Shown here piece by piece: positions 46,718 to 59,126 of a DNA stretch of 64,000 nucleotides (within the stretch, counting starts at the first letter, position 1; each line of letters opens with the position of its first letter). The stretch covers positions 620,001 to 684,000 of the forward strand of contig JAWWNJ010000023.1 of the NCBI GenBank assembly GCA_037176885.1. The letters are read 5' to 3'. A program made the position numbers and the translations under genes. The notes below the pieces were generated by a model. That model searched no databases and was not told the DNA's origin. It saw only the letters and a program-made list of their open reading frames with translations. This DNA is from Favolaschia claudopus. Lineage: Eukaryota > Basidiomycota > Agaricomycetes > Agaricales > Mycenaceae.

Positions 46718-48010
46718 TCACGAAGACAGCTTCTTGCGCAGGAGCTCTTTGAGTGTCTCTCCGTCCTCGGCAAACTTCTTGATGCCCTCGTGAAGCTTGT
46801 CGAACGCCATCTGGTCCTGCAGCAGTGCCCATCGGAATTCCGGCTCGTTGTCGATGAAGCTGACTTTTGCAATGGGATCAGCCTTTGCAGCTGTACAAAA
46901 GCTTGGTTGTTGTGGTCAAGACACTGGACAGACTGCGCTCACCAGCTTGAGAGTCGAGCTTCTTCGGTACGGGCTCAGTGGAGGACTTGAGCTCCTCCAA
47001 TAGGGCGGGTGCAATCGTCAAGAAATCCACACCGGCAAGCGACTTGATCTCGCCAATCTGAAAATCGTCCATCAATATAAATGCGCACCCACTCAGAAAC
47101 TGTACGAACGTTGCGGAACGAAGCACCCATGACAATTGTCTTGTAACCATGCTGCTTGTAGTAATTGAAGATTTTCTTGACGGACTGGACACCAGGGTCC
47201 TCGTCGCCCTCGTAGGTCTTGCCGGTGGACTTCTTGTACCAGTCGAGAATACGACCGACGAAGGGGGAAATCAGAGTAACGCCCGCCTCGGCGCAGGCTA
47301 CGGCTTGCCCGAAGCCGAAGAGCAAAGTCAGGTTGCAGTGGATGCCATCGTCTCGTTCCAACTCCCGTGCTGCCTGGATACCTTCCCAAGTTGAAGCGAT
47401 CTTGATCAAGATACGATCCTTGTCGATGCCAACTGACTTGTAGAGAGCGATGAGCTCCTTCGCCTGTAGTTATGCCTTGATTAGCACGCTACCCAAGTAA
47501 ATGAAGGAAGCGCGCACCTTGGCCTTAGTTGCAGCCTTGTCGAAGGAAAGACGAGCATCGACCTCAGTGGAAACTCGACCGGGGATGATTTTGAGAATTT
47601 CTGAGCCGAATTCCACCAACTGCAAAGTCATGAGACACCCAATTGCAAGCAGTACTTGCTTGCATTACCAGTCGGTCGGTCGCTGCGTTGACTTGGTTGT
47701 CTAGGTTGCCGCCTTTCTCTTTGCCATACTTGACGGCACTATCGATGAGTTTGGCGTAGCCGGACTTGTTGGCAGCGGCCAAGATCAAAGAGGGATTGGT
47801 GGTCGCATCCTATCGAGCAGTTCTCTGAGCTTCAAAGTCATATGGAGGCCACAGCGGCGTACTTGGGGCTTGTAAACGTCGATCGCTTTGTAGAACGTGA
47901 GCCGAAGAGACTCGGAGCAATGTGGGCAGCTTCAACGCACTCTCAAAGTCACCGGAGTCTGATACAACAACGGTTCCGCTCTGCTTGAGTAAATCCAAAG
48001 AAGTGGTCAT
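46718..48010 (-). CDS. TAL1: Transaldolase
   Basis: Moves a dihydroxyacetone unit between sugar phosphates in the non-oxidative pentose phosphate pathway. Starts [20 protein letters not shown]. Two short introns then lead to [18 protein letters not shown]. Further motifs: [32 protein letters not shown], the Schiff-base Lys in [62 protein letters not shown] and [12 protein letters not shown]. It ends [15 protein letters not shown]. The length (about 325 residues) is normal. Seven or so exons. Confidence 0.95.
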
Positions 48011-48262
48011 GGTGTACAAGTAGTTGGATGGTGGTGGTCAAGAAGGAAACCAATTTAAGGCAAGTAATATGTGACGGTTTTTGCATCATCGATCCCATGT
48101 TACCCGACTCTGGCCGGTTTAGTTTCTGCCAGTTTCTGCAGCTTTCTCTTACTGATACCGGAGCTCACAAATTCGAAACGCCTCGCCGAGCTCAAACGAA
48201 CGTGGTTGTATCAGGGACAGAGCACTCCGAGAACAAACCGGCCGGTAGATACCGCTAATGTG

Positions 48263-51200
48263 CTAAACCTGAACTGTCAACTCGCGCACCAGACCGGCCC
48301 CAAGCCGTTCGATTTCACAAAGGATCCCAGCTTCGTTTAAGACAACCAACCCTTTGTCCTTTTCCGTTTCCTTTTGCTGACAAAGAAGTGAGGTTTAGTT
48401 CACCGCAATCTCTCATGTCCGTACCTTTTTCACCGGTGTGCTTGAGAACCCTCCCAAGACCCGGAATGGCCGGGGCTGTCTCAGACTCGGGTCCCAGACG
48501 ACACCAAACCGGTCGCCGCCAAATGGATCACAGAAAATCTTGAACGTGTTGGTATAAATACGCTAAACGGAGGTCATTTACACGAGCTGCATATGCTCAG
48601 GTTAACACACCTGCAAATCGTCGTATAGTGAACGCGCAGGGTCGAATTCCGGTCGCAGAGACTCGTCGGGATCTTCTCGGGGATTCATGTATCGTCCGCC
48701 AATGGCCAGGGATGAGTCGATGTTTTGTGCATATCTTGGCAATGCAGAAGGATCAAGGCGGACAACAAAATCGTAATCATCGGTCGGATGAATGAATATG
48801 GCCTGGGAGATGAACATCAATTACTGAGGTTGACTGGCGAATGGGAACGAAACTGACCTTTACATCGAGCTCTCCCTCTTCCATGTTCTGCAGATAATCC
48901 CATGTCGCCTTAGCAAGGGCTCGGACACGATTCGCGACCATGGCATCAGGACCATGCACAGTCCAAACGTTTCCTTCACGGTCAACTTCGGTGGAGATTT
49001 TCCATACTCCCGACCTTGAGTTGTTGGACGCTGGCAGCGGGTCTCCTGCTGCCGACTCCGGGCCGTACAGGGGAACAAAAAGGCCCTCCTCCCATTTCCA
49101 GTCCTTCAAAAACTGAACGACACTTGCAAACCCGCGTTCTTTACTCCCTGGAACACCCGATCGCTCTATGAAGCCACTGTCCGGCTCCAGATGAAGATCG
49201 CTACCGTCTCCGACGAATGCGCTTGCACAGAGTATCTCCACGACCTCTTCCGAGATGTGACCATGTAGAACCCAATGTGATGCTAACCATCGTTTCACGA
49301 GCCGGACAGTGGGCGAATAAGCAGAAAAACGGTGGTTTAGCGCCGTGATAGCGCGATGATGACGCGGGGCATGAATGAAGCGCCGCAGATAAACTTCCTT
49401 AGCATCGACGGCCTCTTGATTTGCCTTGCCCTTCTTCTTTTGAGATGGAAAATTAATATGCGGCAGCGCGCCTTTGCCAGTAATGAGACGGTCCAAAAGC
49501 GTGGCTTCGCGATCGTGCCAAATGCGCGCAGAAAAAGCCCACCCTTCGGGCGTGACAATATCCAACCTGGAGACGTCTTGTATTTTGGAGGTGGTCACGC
49601 CATCGCCGACCACAACCCTGGCTTTCAGACCTTTCACAGACGACATCAGAGCCATCGCTATTCGTTCGAAGAACGCCAGCTTGATCTTCTGAATGGCCCG
49701 TAGCTCATCCGGCCACTTGGCGGATTTTTCGAATTGCAGGATCATCTCCATCGAGGGCAAATAGCGCGCATTCTGTGGAAGTGACTGCGCCAGAGATTCG
49801 GAAAGCGGAACAGGACTGAACACGCTGGCATAACGCAGCTGTTCAGAAATGGGGCTGACAACAGCCAGACTCAGAGGAAGTTGTTCGTTGAGGGCTTTTA
49901 GCGCTTTGACGAGACTATCAAAGGCCACCATGGCACCTTTGAACCCGACCGCGACTCCGGAGCCCATGTACACCCGCGAGACTGCTTCGGGAAGCTTGGT
50001 GACCTGATCAAACCCACTCTGCCAACTTTGCACCGCCGTGGCATCGAGGTTGAAATGGCGCTGCAGGACATGTCTTACAATCATGGCAGGCACACGAGAT
50101 CGTTCGTCTGCGGATTTGATGTCCCAGACCACGCTCTCGATGATGCGCCCGTCTTTGAAGCGCCGAAGCTCGGCCTTGTCACCCCAGAATTCACGAAAGT
50201 GCTCGGCGATACTGGGATCCGACTCTTCCGCAGCCGGGCCATGGTCAACAAGGCGGAGAGCATTTTGCGGGTCATGAATAAGACCAATGTATAGGACATT
50301 GGGACTTGTTGGCAGCGCTTGCGACAGCGGACGCGTGGACGGGGACGAATGGAGTATCGCCAGGGCATTTACTCGGTTACCTAGTCCTTCCCGGAGGAGA
50401 GCTGTAATGGAGGAGATCAGGGCGTTAGCCGGAGAGCCAGTGTCGAGGGTCGAATGCAGAGACGAGGAGCGTGGTTGGGCTGAGGAAATATCAACTCTGT
50501 TGAGAATCGTGTCAGACAGATTCCTCTCAAATGCTAAGTAGCTTTACCGAATGACGGTGTCAAATCGGGTCAACAAGTCGCGTTTGTCTTGCAGGAAGAC
50601 GTTGGAGAACAGATCATTAGCAACGGATGTGGCATTCAACTCCTCCAGAGTCTTGCGGGCATCAGTTCGTAGCTGAGAATGACTCAGTGACACCAGGCTA
50701 AATTCATAGATATAAGATCATACCAGCTGCAAAGAGCCGATAGGAACACCCGCTAGAACATTCAACGTAGAAGATGAATCCACTAGCACAGCTTCGTGGT
50801 GTGCTTCATACTCCTCTGGTGGAAACTATAACAGTCAATGTCGGTGAGTTTGAGATGAACGAAATCACATACTCTGTGACCTTGATTGGCTTTGTGGAAG
50901 GCGGCTGTTTTTTCGAAATCGTGTCTCGCTTCTTGGAAAGTGAGCACGAACTTATCACGACAGCCAAAAGACGTACACAAAAAGTCAAGCGCCGCTCTGA
51001 AGAGCTGATATGAGCTGAGTCCTCGTCCCAGAGGCTTTCTCTTGGCCTTGTTGACCGATTCTTCGCCGAAAACCAACAATCCCAACAGAACAGTCCAGAA
51101 AGATCCCAAGCTATCAAAACCACGCACACACAAGCGAGAACCTTCCCCATAGCCGCGTTGATTAGCCCATACCCGCAGAAGAGTGAGAGCGTCTCCGAAA

Positions 51201-52417
51201 GATGGGGTATGTTCGTTGAGGGTAAAGGCAGATAGCAGGTGGGCTCTTGGAATGAGAGCCATTAGTAGAGCCGAATTATACAGCGGAGTGGGTATTGATG
51301 CAAAATCGCCATCAGCCGAGATTCGAATATTCGAGTGTGACGGGGAAAGGCGTTGTAGAGGGATGCGAGAGTTTGCAGGTAAGACTGGGACGATGCAAAC
51401 GCGTGCATTGAGTTTGGTGAAATCGTCGTGCGTTTCATCTGAGACTGTCAAGTCGGGTGCGTAATCATATAGAGAGACGGTCACCGTTTCGAGGCTCAAG
51501 CACCAATTTGGTTAGCCGTGGATCGTTGGACGCCGATTGGTATGTGAGCTCAACGTTCAAACTCTTAGAGTTTTGAATTGCTTCCGCAAGGGTCGCGAGG
51601 TAGAATGCCCGTTTGTGGAAAAAACGGCCGTTCAGATAATCCTTCTCTTGGAATAGATCCTTCACAGCAAGGTCAAACGATAGAATATAGATATATCAGA
51701 GACTCACGGACGGCATTTCGACGGCCAAGTCTATCCCAAACTTGCACCCATCCTTGGCCTTGACACTGATCTTGTTAGGCCAACTTCCAACCATTGTTAT
51801 GTCGCTAGGTTTTTCAAAAGCAACTTTCCAATTTGTGTCCTCCAATGGCTGAGGCAGACAGAATGGCACCGAGACGCCTTTCTTGATCAATTTACGAGCT
51901 GCTTCGAGGGGATGTTGAGGTGCGACCGAGGGCAGATTAGTGAGAACCCCATGCAAAGTCTGGAGAAAACGGTCCAAGGGAGGGATTCTAGCAGCTTTCG
52001 GTCGAACGGTGGGTAAAAGAGCGTCGACCTGAGAGAATGATAATGTGGGATGAAGGCAACAAAGATAACTGCAACCATACCTGGAGTTTAAATGTGCTCG
52101 ATTTGAAAAGACTGGATGCATCCTTAATCACTCTGAGCTCTTCGCCAGACGGCGGGAGCTTCGGCTTCGTACCAGGGCCAGTACTTTCCGCAACAGGTGC
52201 CGTCATGTTTTGAGCCATTTCTATACCCCCCCACTCATCATCTTCGCCGGCGTCGACCTCAGATTCGTCTTCTTCTACATCGGAAACGGCGTCCAAGTCG
52301 TCTTCACTTAGTTTACGCGTCTGCGATTAGTGAGGAAGAGAAGCAGCGAGCCACCGAAGACAATACTTTACGAGGCGTCACGTCGCCGTCCCGTTTGCGC
52401 TTCAGGTTGAGGGCCAT
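48263..52417 (-). CDS. UTP22: Pre-rRNA processing factor UTP22 (Nrap family)
   Basis: SSU-processome/CURI-complex protein built from inactive nucleotidyltransferase (pol-beta-like) folds. Starts MALNLKRKRDGDVTPRK, followed by an acidic segment (LDAVSDVEEDESEVDAG). Nrap blocks seen: ARKLIKKGVSVPFCLPQP, MVGSWPNKISVKAKDGC, FHKRAFYLATLAEAIQ, ALTLLRVWANQRGYGEGSR, FDSLGSFWTVLLGLLVFG, RHHRAITALNHRFSAYSP, VRLVKRWLASHWVLHGHI, VEILCASAFVGDGSD and YDFVVRLDPSALPRYAQN. Two further 3' exons supply IYTNTFKIFCDPFGGDRFG and a C-terminal IERLGAGLVRELTVQV. About 14 exons and roughly 1,100 residues, the usual size for Utp22. Confidence 0.92.
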
Positions 52418-53098
52418 GGAGGAGATGGTCGAAAAAAACGCATCAATTTGATCGGCATCTCCCGACAGCCTGATCCGCCATGTCACTTCAAGTTCGTCTG
52501 CGGCAACGTATACTAGTGAATATAATCTATCGCTCCCGCGACCTGCCCCCGATGGCAGTCTTCTTGATGCTACGACCAACGACGTTCTGCCTTGATGATC
52601 GCATTATGGTGTTCATACGACCCCCGCTGCGCTGATTCTCTGTGCCCGACAGGCATTGGATGACGGCTGATGACGGTAAGAAGACATGGAGAACGCTCGA
52701 GAGCTCTTGCATCCACGACGCAGCATCTACAATGCGCAAACGGATTTTGTGGTCATCTTTGACCTCGATTGGGCGCTGGCCGATAGTATCAATGTACTGT
52801 TGTCCTCGTACTTAGCACGCCACCCATCTGACACTACGATGTCCGACTGTTGCTGGCCACCTTTCATCCACCTCTGAACCAGCAGTAGCTTGTAGCTTGT
52901 GCGATATGAAGAGGCTTCCGAAGAGCAGGTGTGCACACATCTGCCTGGTTCCCAAATCAACTGACCCATCTTGCCGCTTGCGGATATATTTTGGCGGTGC
53001 TGTCATCACAGAGAGATGGTAAGTATAGTATAAATGGCTCAAGCGCCGTAAGCTCTCTCTGTCCTCCCCGTCCTCGTTCCCGCCAATACGACTCGGAG
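52418..53098. other. Divergent intergenic region
   Basis: About 680 bp between the UTP22 and 7-TM gene starts. A short plus-strand frame from 52686 (MENARELLHPRRSIYN) has no homology that I recognise and ends before the 7-TM gene. It is most likely promoter and leader sequence. Confidence 0.45.
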
Positions 53099-54452
53099 AT
53101 GGGTGACCAGGTGTTTCCCCTCGAACGGTCTTGGTATGTGGGAAACACCATCTTCGCGATCCTATACGCAAGTTCAGACCGCCTTGTGCAGTCTCTCCGG
53201 TACTGAACGCTTTCTCAGGGAATCGAGCTATGCATGTTCTTCATGTCGGCTTATTTCTTGTGGAACACCAAAAAACCCGACAAGAACCGATCTTTCTACA
53301 TCATCTATGGCGCGGCTTTGTTGGTGTTCATTACCATCGCGATGGCTTGTAATCTCTTTTTCGGACAAATGATGTGGATCGGTGAGTAGGGAATTCTGGA
53401 GAGGCGAGACATCGTCACACTGCCGTTGGGAACAGAACATCGAGACGTTCCAGGAGGTCCCGTCCAGTTCTTTTCTGACAATATTGCTGCGTGGTACAAC
53501 ACCTTTGGGACAGCAGCCGATGTGACGGCGAATGTACTTGGGGACGGACTCATGGTGAGAGCAGCCAAATTTTCATTTGTTGCATTTAACACGGGACAAG
53601 CTCTATCGATGCTACATGTTTTGGTGCAACACCAGCGTCTGGGTTGTCGTGTTCCCTGCTCTCATCTTCTTAGCCTCGACAGGTATCTTCCTTCACTCCG
53701 TTGTTTGACGCTTGCTTGATGCTTCGCCTAGCCATGGGAATTGCTGCGACCATTCAAAGCGGTCTTCCGGGCAACGATTTCTTTCACGGCGTCACTGTAT
53801 CATTCACAACACCATGGCTGTCACTGACCATCGCGTTCAATGTCATAACAACAGCCATGATCGCATTCAGACTGTTTGCCGTGAGTCGTAGCATGAGAAG
53901 TGTGCTCGACAAGGAACGGGCCGAGGTATATACTGGGGTCATCGCCATTTTAGTCGAATCCGCCGCGCCCTTCTCCATCCTCGGCATCGTATATCTCGTT
54001 CTATATGTTAGAGGCGACCCACAGGCCCTCGCTCTGGCCGATATCTGGGGAAGCTGTGCGTACATGTTGTTACTTTTCCTGAAATTGATTTCTGACTGGT
54101 ACTACTCGATACAGTCGTTGTAAGTCGTCGGATGCATTCACAGCGTTTTAGCACTGATGTTGCTCCCGATCAGGCCTTGTCGCCACAAGCAATTATCCTA
54201 CGAGTTTCGATGGGATCTGCATGGTCAAAAAAGACTGTAACACAGTACGGCACCAATACTGCTGTCGTTTTCACAGAGAGCTACATTCCCGGACCCGAAA
54301 GTTATACGAGTTATAGAAGTCATAACACTCCTCTGCACACGTTCGGAATGGATTCTGTCACCTCGAGGTCTGGCTACACTGCCGGGGATTTGTCAAGAAA
54401 ATCTCGGGAGCTCGACTCTCGGGGAAGCGAGATTGTACTGGGAACAGTTTGA
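53099..54452 (+). CDS. Seven-helix membrane protein, agaricomycete family (paralogue 1)
   Basis: Starts MGDQVFPLERSWYVGNTIF. Hydrophobic helices can be read across about six exons: the first in VGNTIFAILY; a second in LFVFITIAMACNLFFGQMMW; a short loop with EHRDVPGGPVQFFSDN; then NTFGTAADVTANVLGDGL; a helix around SVWVVVFPALIFLASTG; and SLTIAFNVITTAMIAFRLF, IVYLVLYV and a helix after ALADIWG. The C-terminal cytosolic tail is Ser/Thr-rich and ends GSEIVLGTV. The pattern matches the large, uncharacterised 7-TM families of mushrooms; it is not an Ste3-type pheromone receptor by any motif I know. Paralogue 2 lies in inverted orientation 3-4 kb downstream. The exact 5' exon joins are approximate. 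Confidence 0.7.
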
Positions 54453-54584
54453 GTGTCGACATGTACTATACCCAGATTTGCAAATAATTGTAGCCATAAT
54501 ATACCCCGAACGGAAGAGCATCTGGAATCCTTGTGGACACGAAGACTCGCCAGCGCATCAAGCTCGTTTGCGCAGGCTAAACAA

Positions 54585-54634
54585 CAGTCACTGACACACA
54601 GTCACTGACACACAGTCACTGACACCAGTCGCTG
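54585..54634. repeat. Short tandem repeat, 14-bp unit, about 3.5 copies
   Basis: CAGTCACTGACACA is repeated head-to-tail three times, the third copy one base short, followed by a partial copy starting CAGTCGCTG. It lies between the convergent stop codons of the 7-TM gene and the type II membrane protein. Confidence 0.9.
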
Positions 54635-54732
54635 AAATCGTACTCGGCCGCCGTGTCAACTTGACAGTGAGAGCTAGACGATAGAGGCGTCTCATTTGAT
54701 ATAAATTCGAGATCCGAGTTTGCACTGGACGT

Positions 54733-55771
54733 TCAAGAACGGAAAAATTCGATTCGCTCCGCTGTACTAAACGGTCTGATACTGATACATATAGAGCCCT
54801 GATGAGTCGCGTCAGTGTCGAATGACAGAGCAAAGAAGCATGGAAGGATACCCGAAGCTTTATCCCCGTTGCCCATGACATCAATTTTGCAGCCGGGTGT
54901 TGAACACTTGAATTCGAATGTCTGATAGGTGCCAGAAAGACAGTGATAACCAGGCAATCGGTAGGTTTCCCCAAAAGCAACGGGCAAGGATCCCAGCAAT
55001 GTTCCGCCTGTAGGACGAGTAGCATAGGATAGCTTCTGCATATTCAACTTCTTCTTCAGCGGATATGACCAGATTTCGACAGTCGCTGGTTCGTCTTGAA
55101 TGTGGTCGTGTGACTCCTCGCGAGGAGGGACCGTGATAGACATACTGCAATTCTCCATACCGAAATCCGCCACTCTGAACTGAGCAACGGTGGACATCTG
55201 GAAAACGGAGTCAGAATCGATACTGGGGGAAAGTGAAAAACGAGACCGTAGGAGTAACCAACAAATGCCGCTGGTACTCGGGAACCATGCCGTCTGCTAT
55301 AGGCCGCATTAGCCCGTAAGGGGGAAAAACTTTGTGGGGTTCGGTAGCAGATATCTGAACGAATGCCCGTGCATGGTTCACAATGGGATCATGTTTAGAG
55401 CTCTTGAGCGGCGTTTGGGCATAGAGCTCAGCAAGATTCACGTAGGGACTGCGAATTTCCAGATCGTCGTCTTCAGCGCCGGGCACCTTGTTGCGAACTG
55501 AGTGCTGCTGGACACCGAGGTACACGATGAGCAACAGGTCGATGACTGTGCATAGTAATATAATCAAGGTGGCGAGGCGAACGAGACGATCCAGGCGAAA
55601 GACCGTTCGAGACAGAGGCTCTGAGGCTGCACAACGTGAACGAAGATGCCATGGCGGTTACGGGCAATGCTGACCAGTTTCTTTGCTTGTGTCGTCGAGG
55701 AGAGCAGTGTACTCCTCGTCCGATTCACGAGGCGTTGAAGGACTTTGGGGGGGCAGTGGGGTGTAGTTCAT
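54733..55771 (-). CDS. Type II single-pass membrane protein, extracellular beta-rich domain
   Basis: Starts MNYTPLPPQSPSTPRESDEE, a cytosolic tail. After a small intron with donor G|GTCAGC comes SRTVFRLDRLVRLATLIILL, in which the membrane helix begins and runs through VIDLLLIVYLGVQ. Outside lies RSPYVNLAELYAQTPLKSS and, after another intron, VAQFRVADFGMENCSMSITV, VEIWSYPLKKKLNMQKLSYA, GGTLLGSLPVAFGETYRLP and TYQTFEFKCSTPGCKIDVMG. The extracellular Cys residues could form disulfides. I know of similar uncharacterised mushroom proteins that pair a membrane anchor with an ADFGMENC-like motif; no function is assigned. Stop at 54733. Confidence 0.72.
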
Positions 55772-56216
55772 GCCGGCGAGGAGAATGGTCGAGAGTTTGG
55801 GAAATTGCGGGATACATTAGATCGATAAATCTATGAGAGTTTACCTAGCTGTTGCCTAGCTGGAAGTGGTTGGGAATGAAGCTCGGGCCGATCAAAGTCG
55901 GCGCCCATCTTGTCCAAATTGGGACAAGTAAGCTCTTCCATCGCATCTCATCTTCTTCTACCGCAAATACGCAATGCCAGTCTCTCCATTTCTGTTTGAT
56001 AGTCATCGGGCTATGTGTTTCCGTACACTAGCGCACGAAATCGCTGCTATTTCTTTGGTCATTTCTTGGTCCGGGCTCTGACCCCCCGACACCTTTGTGC
56101 ACGGCAATGTTGGGCTCGGACGATAGAACGAATTCCGTTGCAACTGTGGCAAATATTCCAATTGGCTCCAGGCTTAGCTACAGTGAGGTAGCATACGCCC
56201 TCTCCAAGTTAACATT
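55772..56216. other. Intergenic divergent region, nothing recognised
   Basis: About 445 bp between divergent genes; no convincing reading frame. It likely contains both promoters. Confidence 0.5.
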
Positions 56217-56982
56217 ATGCATCTTGTTCTGCTAGCGCTGCTGTGTCTCGCTGCGACAAAGATAGGCGGCATTGTATGGCTTCGTAGAGACTTTGTCTCG
56301 AAAACATACAGTAGGTTGTTGCCCTTGGCCCAGTTTCCGTTCACTCATGCGTTCGACGCAAGCATTTGTCGGGGAAGACTACCCCCGCGTCTGGCCCATA
56401 AAATGGCCAGAAAGACAGGTTCTAATCCCTGTTCACGACACTGTTAGATATCAGCTCGAGACAGACGATGGCGCTGCCGAGTGGTCTGCTTCCCTGCCCG
56501 GAGATGGCATAATATATCTAGGAGAATGTCGACCATACACCATCGGCATGTTTCATCAAATACGGTGAGCCTGAAACAGTCGAGTGCGATAGTACTATGT
56601 ATGCTCAACGTTCAAGGTGCTTGGATATTCTGCGGAAAGCCTTGGTTGGTGTTCAATCACGAAATACTTCCATACAACACGACCCAGAAAACCGGGATAT
56701 CGCTCGCCATTGTGTCCGTTCTTGCTGTTTAGTGTCATGCTGCCGATTCAATTCGCACTCATATAGATGGGATATTTGAGACAAATGGTCCTATGCCGTT
56801 CGCGCTCGTACATAGACCCAGTTCTGGGTTATCCGCAGCCGAATGCGCATCCAGACACCGACCAGTGCCGCGACTGGACGGCAGTGTACCAAGAGGCCAA
56901 ATGGACTCATCAACGTTGTGGCAAAACGTATGCGACGCTTTCTGGCCATGAATTACTCACCGAGAAAGTTGTAGGTAGCTGA
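56217..56982 (+). CDS. UstYa-like (DUF3328) oxidase, variant motifs
   Basis: Exon 1 (56217-56310) encodes MHLVLLALLCLAATKIGGIV, a membrane anchor, and ends in phase 1. The 52-bp intron then leads to FVGEDYPRVWPIKWPERQVL and TVRYQLETDDGAAEWSASLP, GMFHQIRCLDILRKALVG, and (after an intron ending ATATAG) RHCMGYLRQMVLCR and TDQCRDWTAVYQEA. The layout is that of UstYa/DUF3328, oxidases that cyclise peptides (dikaritins) or act on other metabolites. The two expected HxxHC motifs read HQIRC and IARHC, each lacking one His. This is common, from memory, in basidiomycete members, so activity should not be assumed. Stop at 56982. Confidence 0.72.
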
Positions 56983-57180
56983 TTTATATTCTCTGTGGCT
57001 GATCTACTACATTAATATGAATGGTGGCGCCTATCATGAAGACGCGTGAACGTATCGACTTGCGTTATAAATTCATGTAAAGACGTTAAACAACATGGGC
57101 TACCAAGGTACCAGAAAGAAGGATTACACAACGAATGATCTTCACGAAACCCCGACTAATCGTACAGGTGAAGATTTGTT

Positions 57181-58489
57181 TTAGACATGCGACGATGAGC
57201 TGCGAGACTTGGCGTCCCTATCTCCCTCCAAATCGTTGGTCGCATTGTCGATAACGGACAGCTCCATTCCCGATTCTAGGCGATTGAACGTTTCCTTGGT
57301 CCACGCTCCGCCCATAGCGATTCGGAGAACGATTGCTTGAGGAGAGAGGGCCTGAAGAGGCAGAGGTTAGGACTAACTCGTTGTCTTCACAAAGTGAAAC
57401 GCACCACGAAAGCCTTAACGACCATGACTTGCCTCAGCGATCAATAGGCCCGAGAAAGAAAACACTTACCCCCCAGATATCCGCAAAGGCCAATGACTCG
57501 GGAATCTCTTTGACGTAAAGTGCTAGATAGCAAACCCCGAGCACGGTAAACGGAAGCGCCGACTCCACCAAGATGGCAAGAAGGCCCGTGTACCGTTTCG
57601 TTGCTTCCCTCCCGACTACTTTGTTCACCCTGTAATGCACAGAAAGCAGTCTTGTCACGATCATGGCAGTTACCACAATATTGAACACGATGGTGAGGAC
57701 TAAAAAGACGTCGGAACACGGTAGGTACGACACGGGAGAGAGAGAGAAACCTAGCCAGGGAATCCCAAAATTGACGGCCGTCCCCTTGAAGAAATCACCG
57801 CTAGGAAGGCCACTCTGGATGGTAGTAGTAATTCCCATGGCTTGCGACTCGGTCAGTGTCACTCGTCCTCCGAATTTCAGAATAAGTCTCTCACCGACAG
57901 AGCCGAGATATAAAAGAACAGGAAATACCATTGCCAGCGGCGAGTGTCCCCAGAAGACATGGCAGCGATAGAGCTGGAAGTTCGCGCTCGATTTTGTCTT
58001 CCTTTTCCAATTCCATGATCAAAACTGCTCACCATCATTCCGTCGCCTAGAACATTTGCAGTTACGTCGGCTGCGGTTCCCAAGGTATTGTACCAAGCAG
58101 CTATATTTTCGCCGAAGTACGCGGCTGGGCCACCCTCGAAGTCTCGGTGCTCTGTTTTGATTCATTTTGTATTTATCCGCACACTCTTCTCAAAGTTCGG
58201 CTCACCAATCCACATCGCTTGCCCGAAGAATAGATTACACGCTAGAGCGACGGTGATGAAGCAGAGCAGAGCCGTCGAGAATACAATGTTGAACGTTCTC
58301 GTTCTCCGGCTCCCTTCGCTTGTATTCAGAGACAAGTATATAGTTTGAAAGTACATTGATAGCTGTAATCCTATTTTGTGCACATTTCAGTTTACACTCG
58401 ATTAAGGTGGAGGCTGATACCGTATAGGATTGCAAAGAACGCGTTTCCTATGTACCATGATCTCTCAAGCTGGAACACTTGATCGCCCA
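57181..58489 (-). CDS. Seven-helix membrane protein, agaricomycete family (paralogue 2)
   Basis: Starts MGDQVFQLERSWYIGNAFFA, nearly the same as paralogue 1. Shared blocks include NTLGTAADVTANVLGDGMM, MGITTTIQSGLPSGDFFKG, FNIVVTAMIVTRLLSVHY, YTGLLAILVESALPFTVLG, VCYLALYVKEIPESLAFADI and a Ser-rich end SRSSSSHV. Helices and intron positions correspond to paralogue 1. The stop is at 57181. Function unknown; the pair arose by an inverted duplication that also encloses the type II membrane protein and the UstYa-like gene. About seven exons. Confidence 0.7.
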
Positions 58490-59126
58490 TTGCAGAGTTG
58501 AACGAACGATGTGGAGGTGTCGTGCCCACGGGGGGTTTGCCGAGTGCCTACAATCGCGCCTGCAAGCTTATATACACGCAGGCGCCAGCAGGCCCATTCG
58601 GTAGATCACACGGGGCGGTCAGTGCCATTGGCATGAGAAGAATCAGGCACCGAAAGCAAAGAAGAGCGGAATGAATTGTTCTATTCTACGTCGGTTCAAG
58701 GTAACGTATACTTCCTGTCATGAACATGACCTTCATTAGTCGATATCGGGTGACCACTGAAGACCGGCAAGTATACTTTGGGTTGAGCGAATTGAAAGTT
58801 GAATTGAAACATCGATACATGTATATAGAGTACACATTTCGAACTTCTGCAGCGCATAGAATAAGAGACAAAGACAAGGAACTGTTGGACATGGGAAGTC
58901 GGAGGAATGTGATGAACCCGAAGCAGAATCTGTGGCCCAAATTACGGCGGACAAACTCTGGGAAGGGGAACAAGGAAACCGTCAGCGCTGAATATGGTGA
59001 GGTAATTGCGGTACCTCGAAGGTTGCACTCAGTTGCCGTTAAGCAAAGTAAGCAACCGGTGAGGGCCGCTCTCTTCAAGACCCCAACGAAGGCATCAGCT
59101 CAAGATCAGCATTGCCGTGGAAGGGA
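58490..59126. other. Intergenic region
   Basis: About 640 bp upstream of the second 7-TM gene. A plus-strand frame of 162 codons (58720-59208) overlaps the small secreted-peptide gene on the other strand, has no signal or domain, and is treated as chance. Confidence 0.4.
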
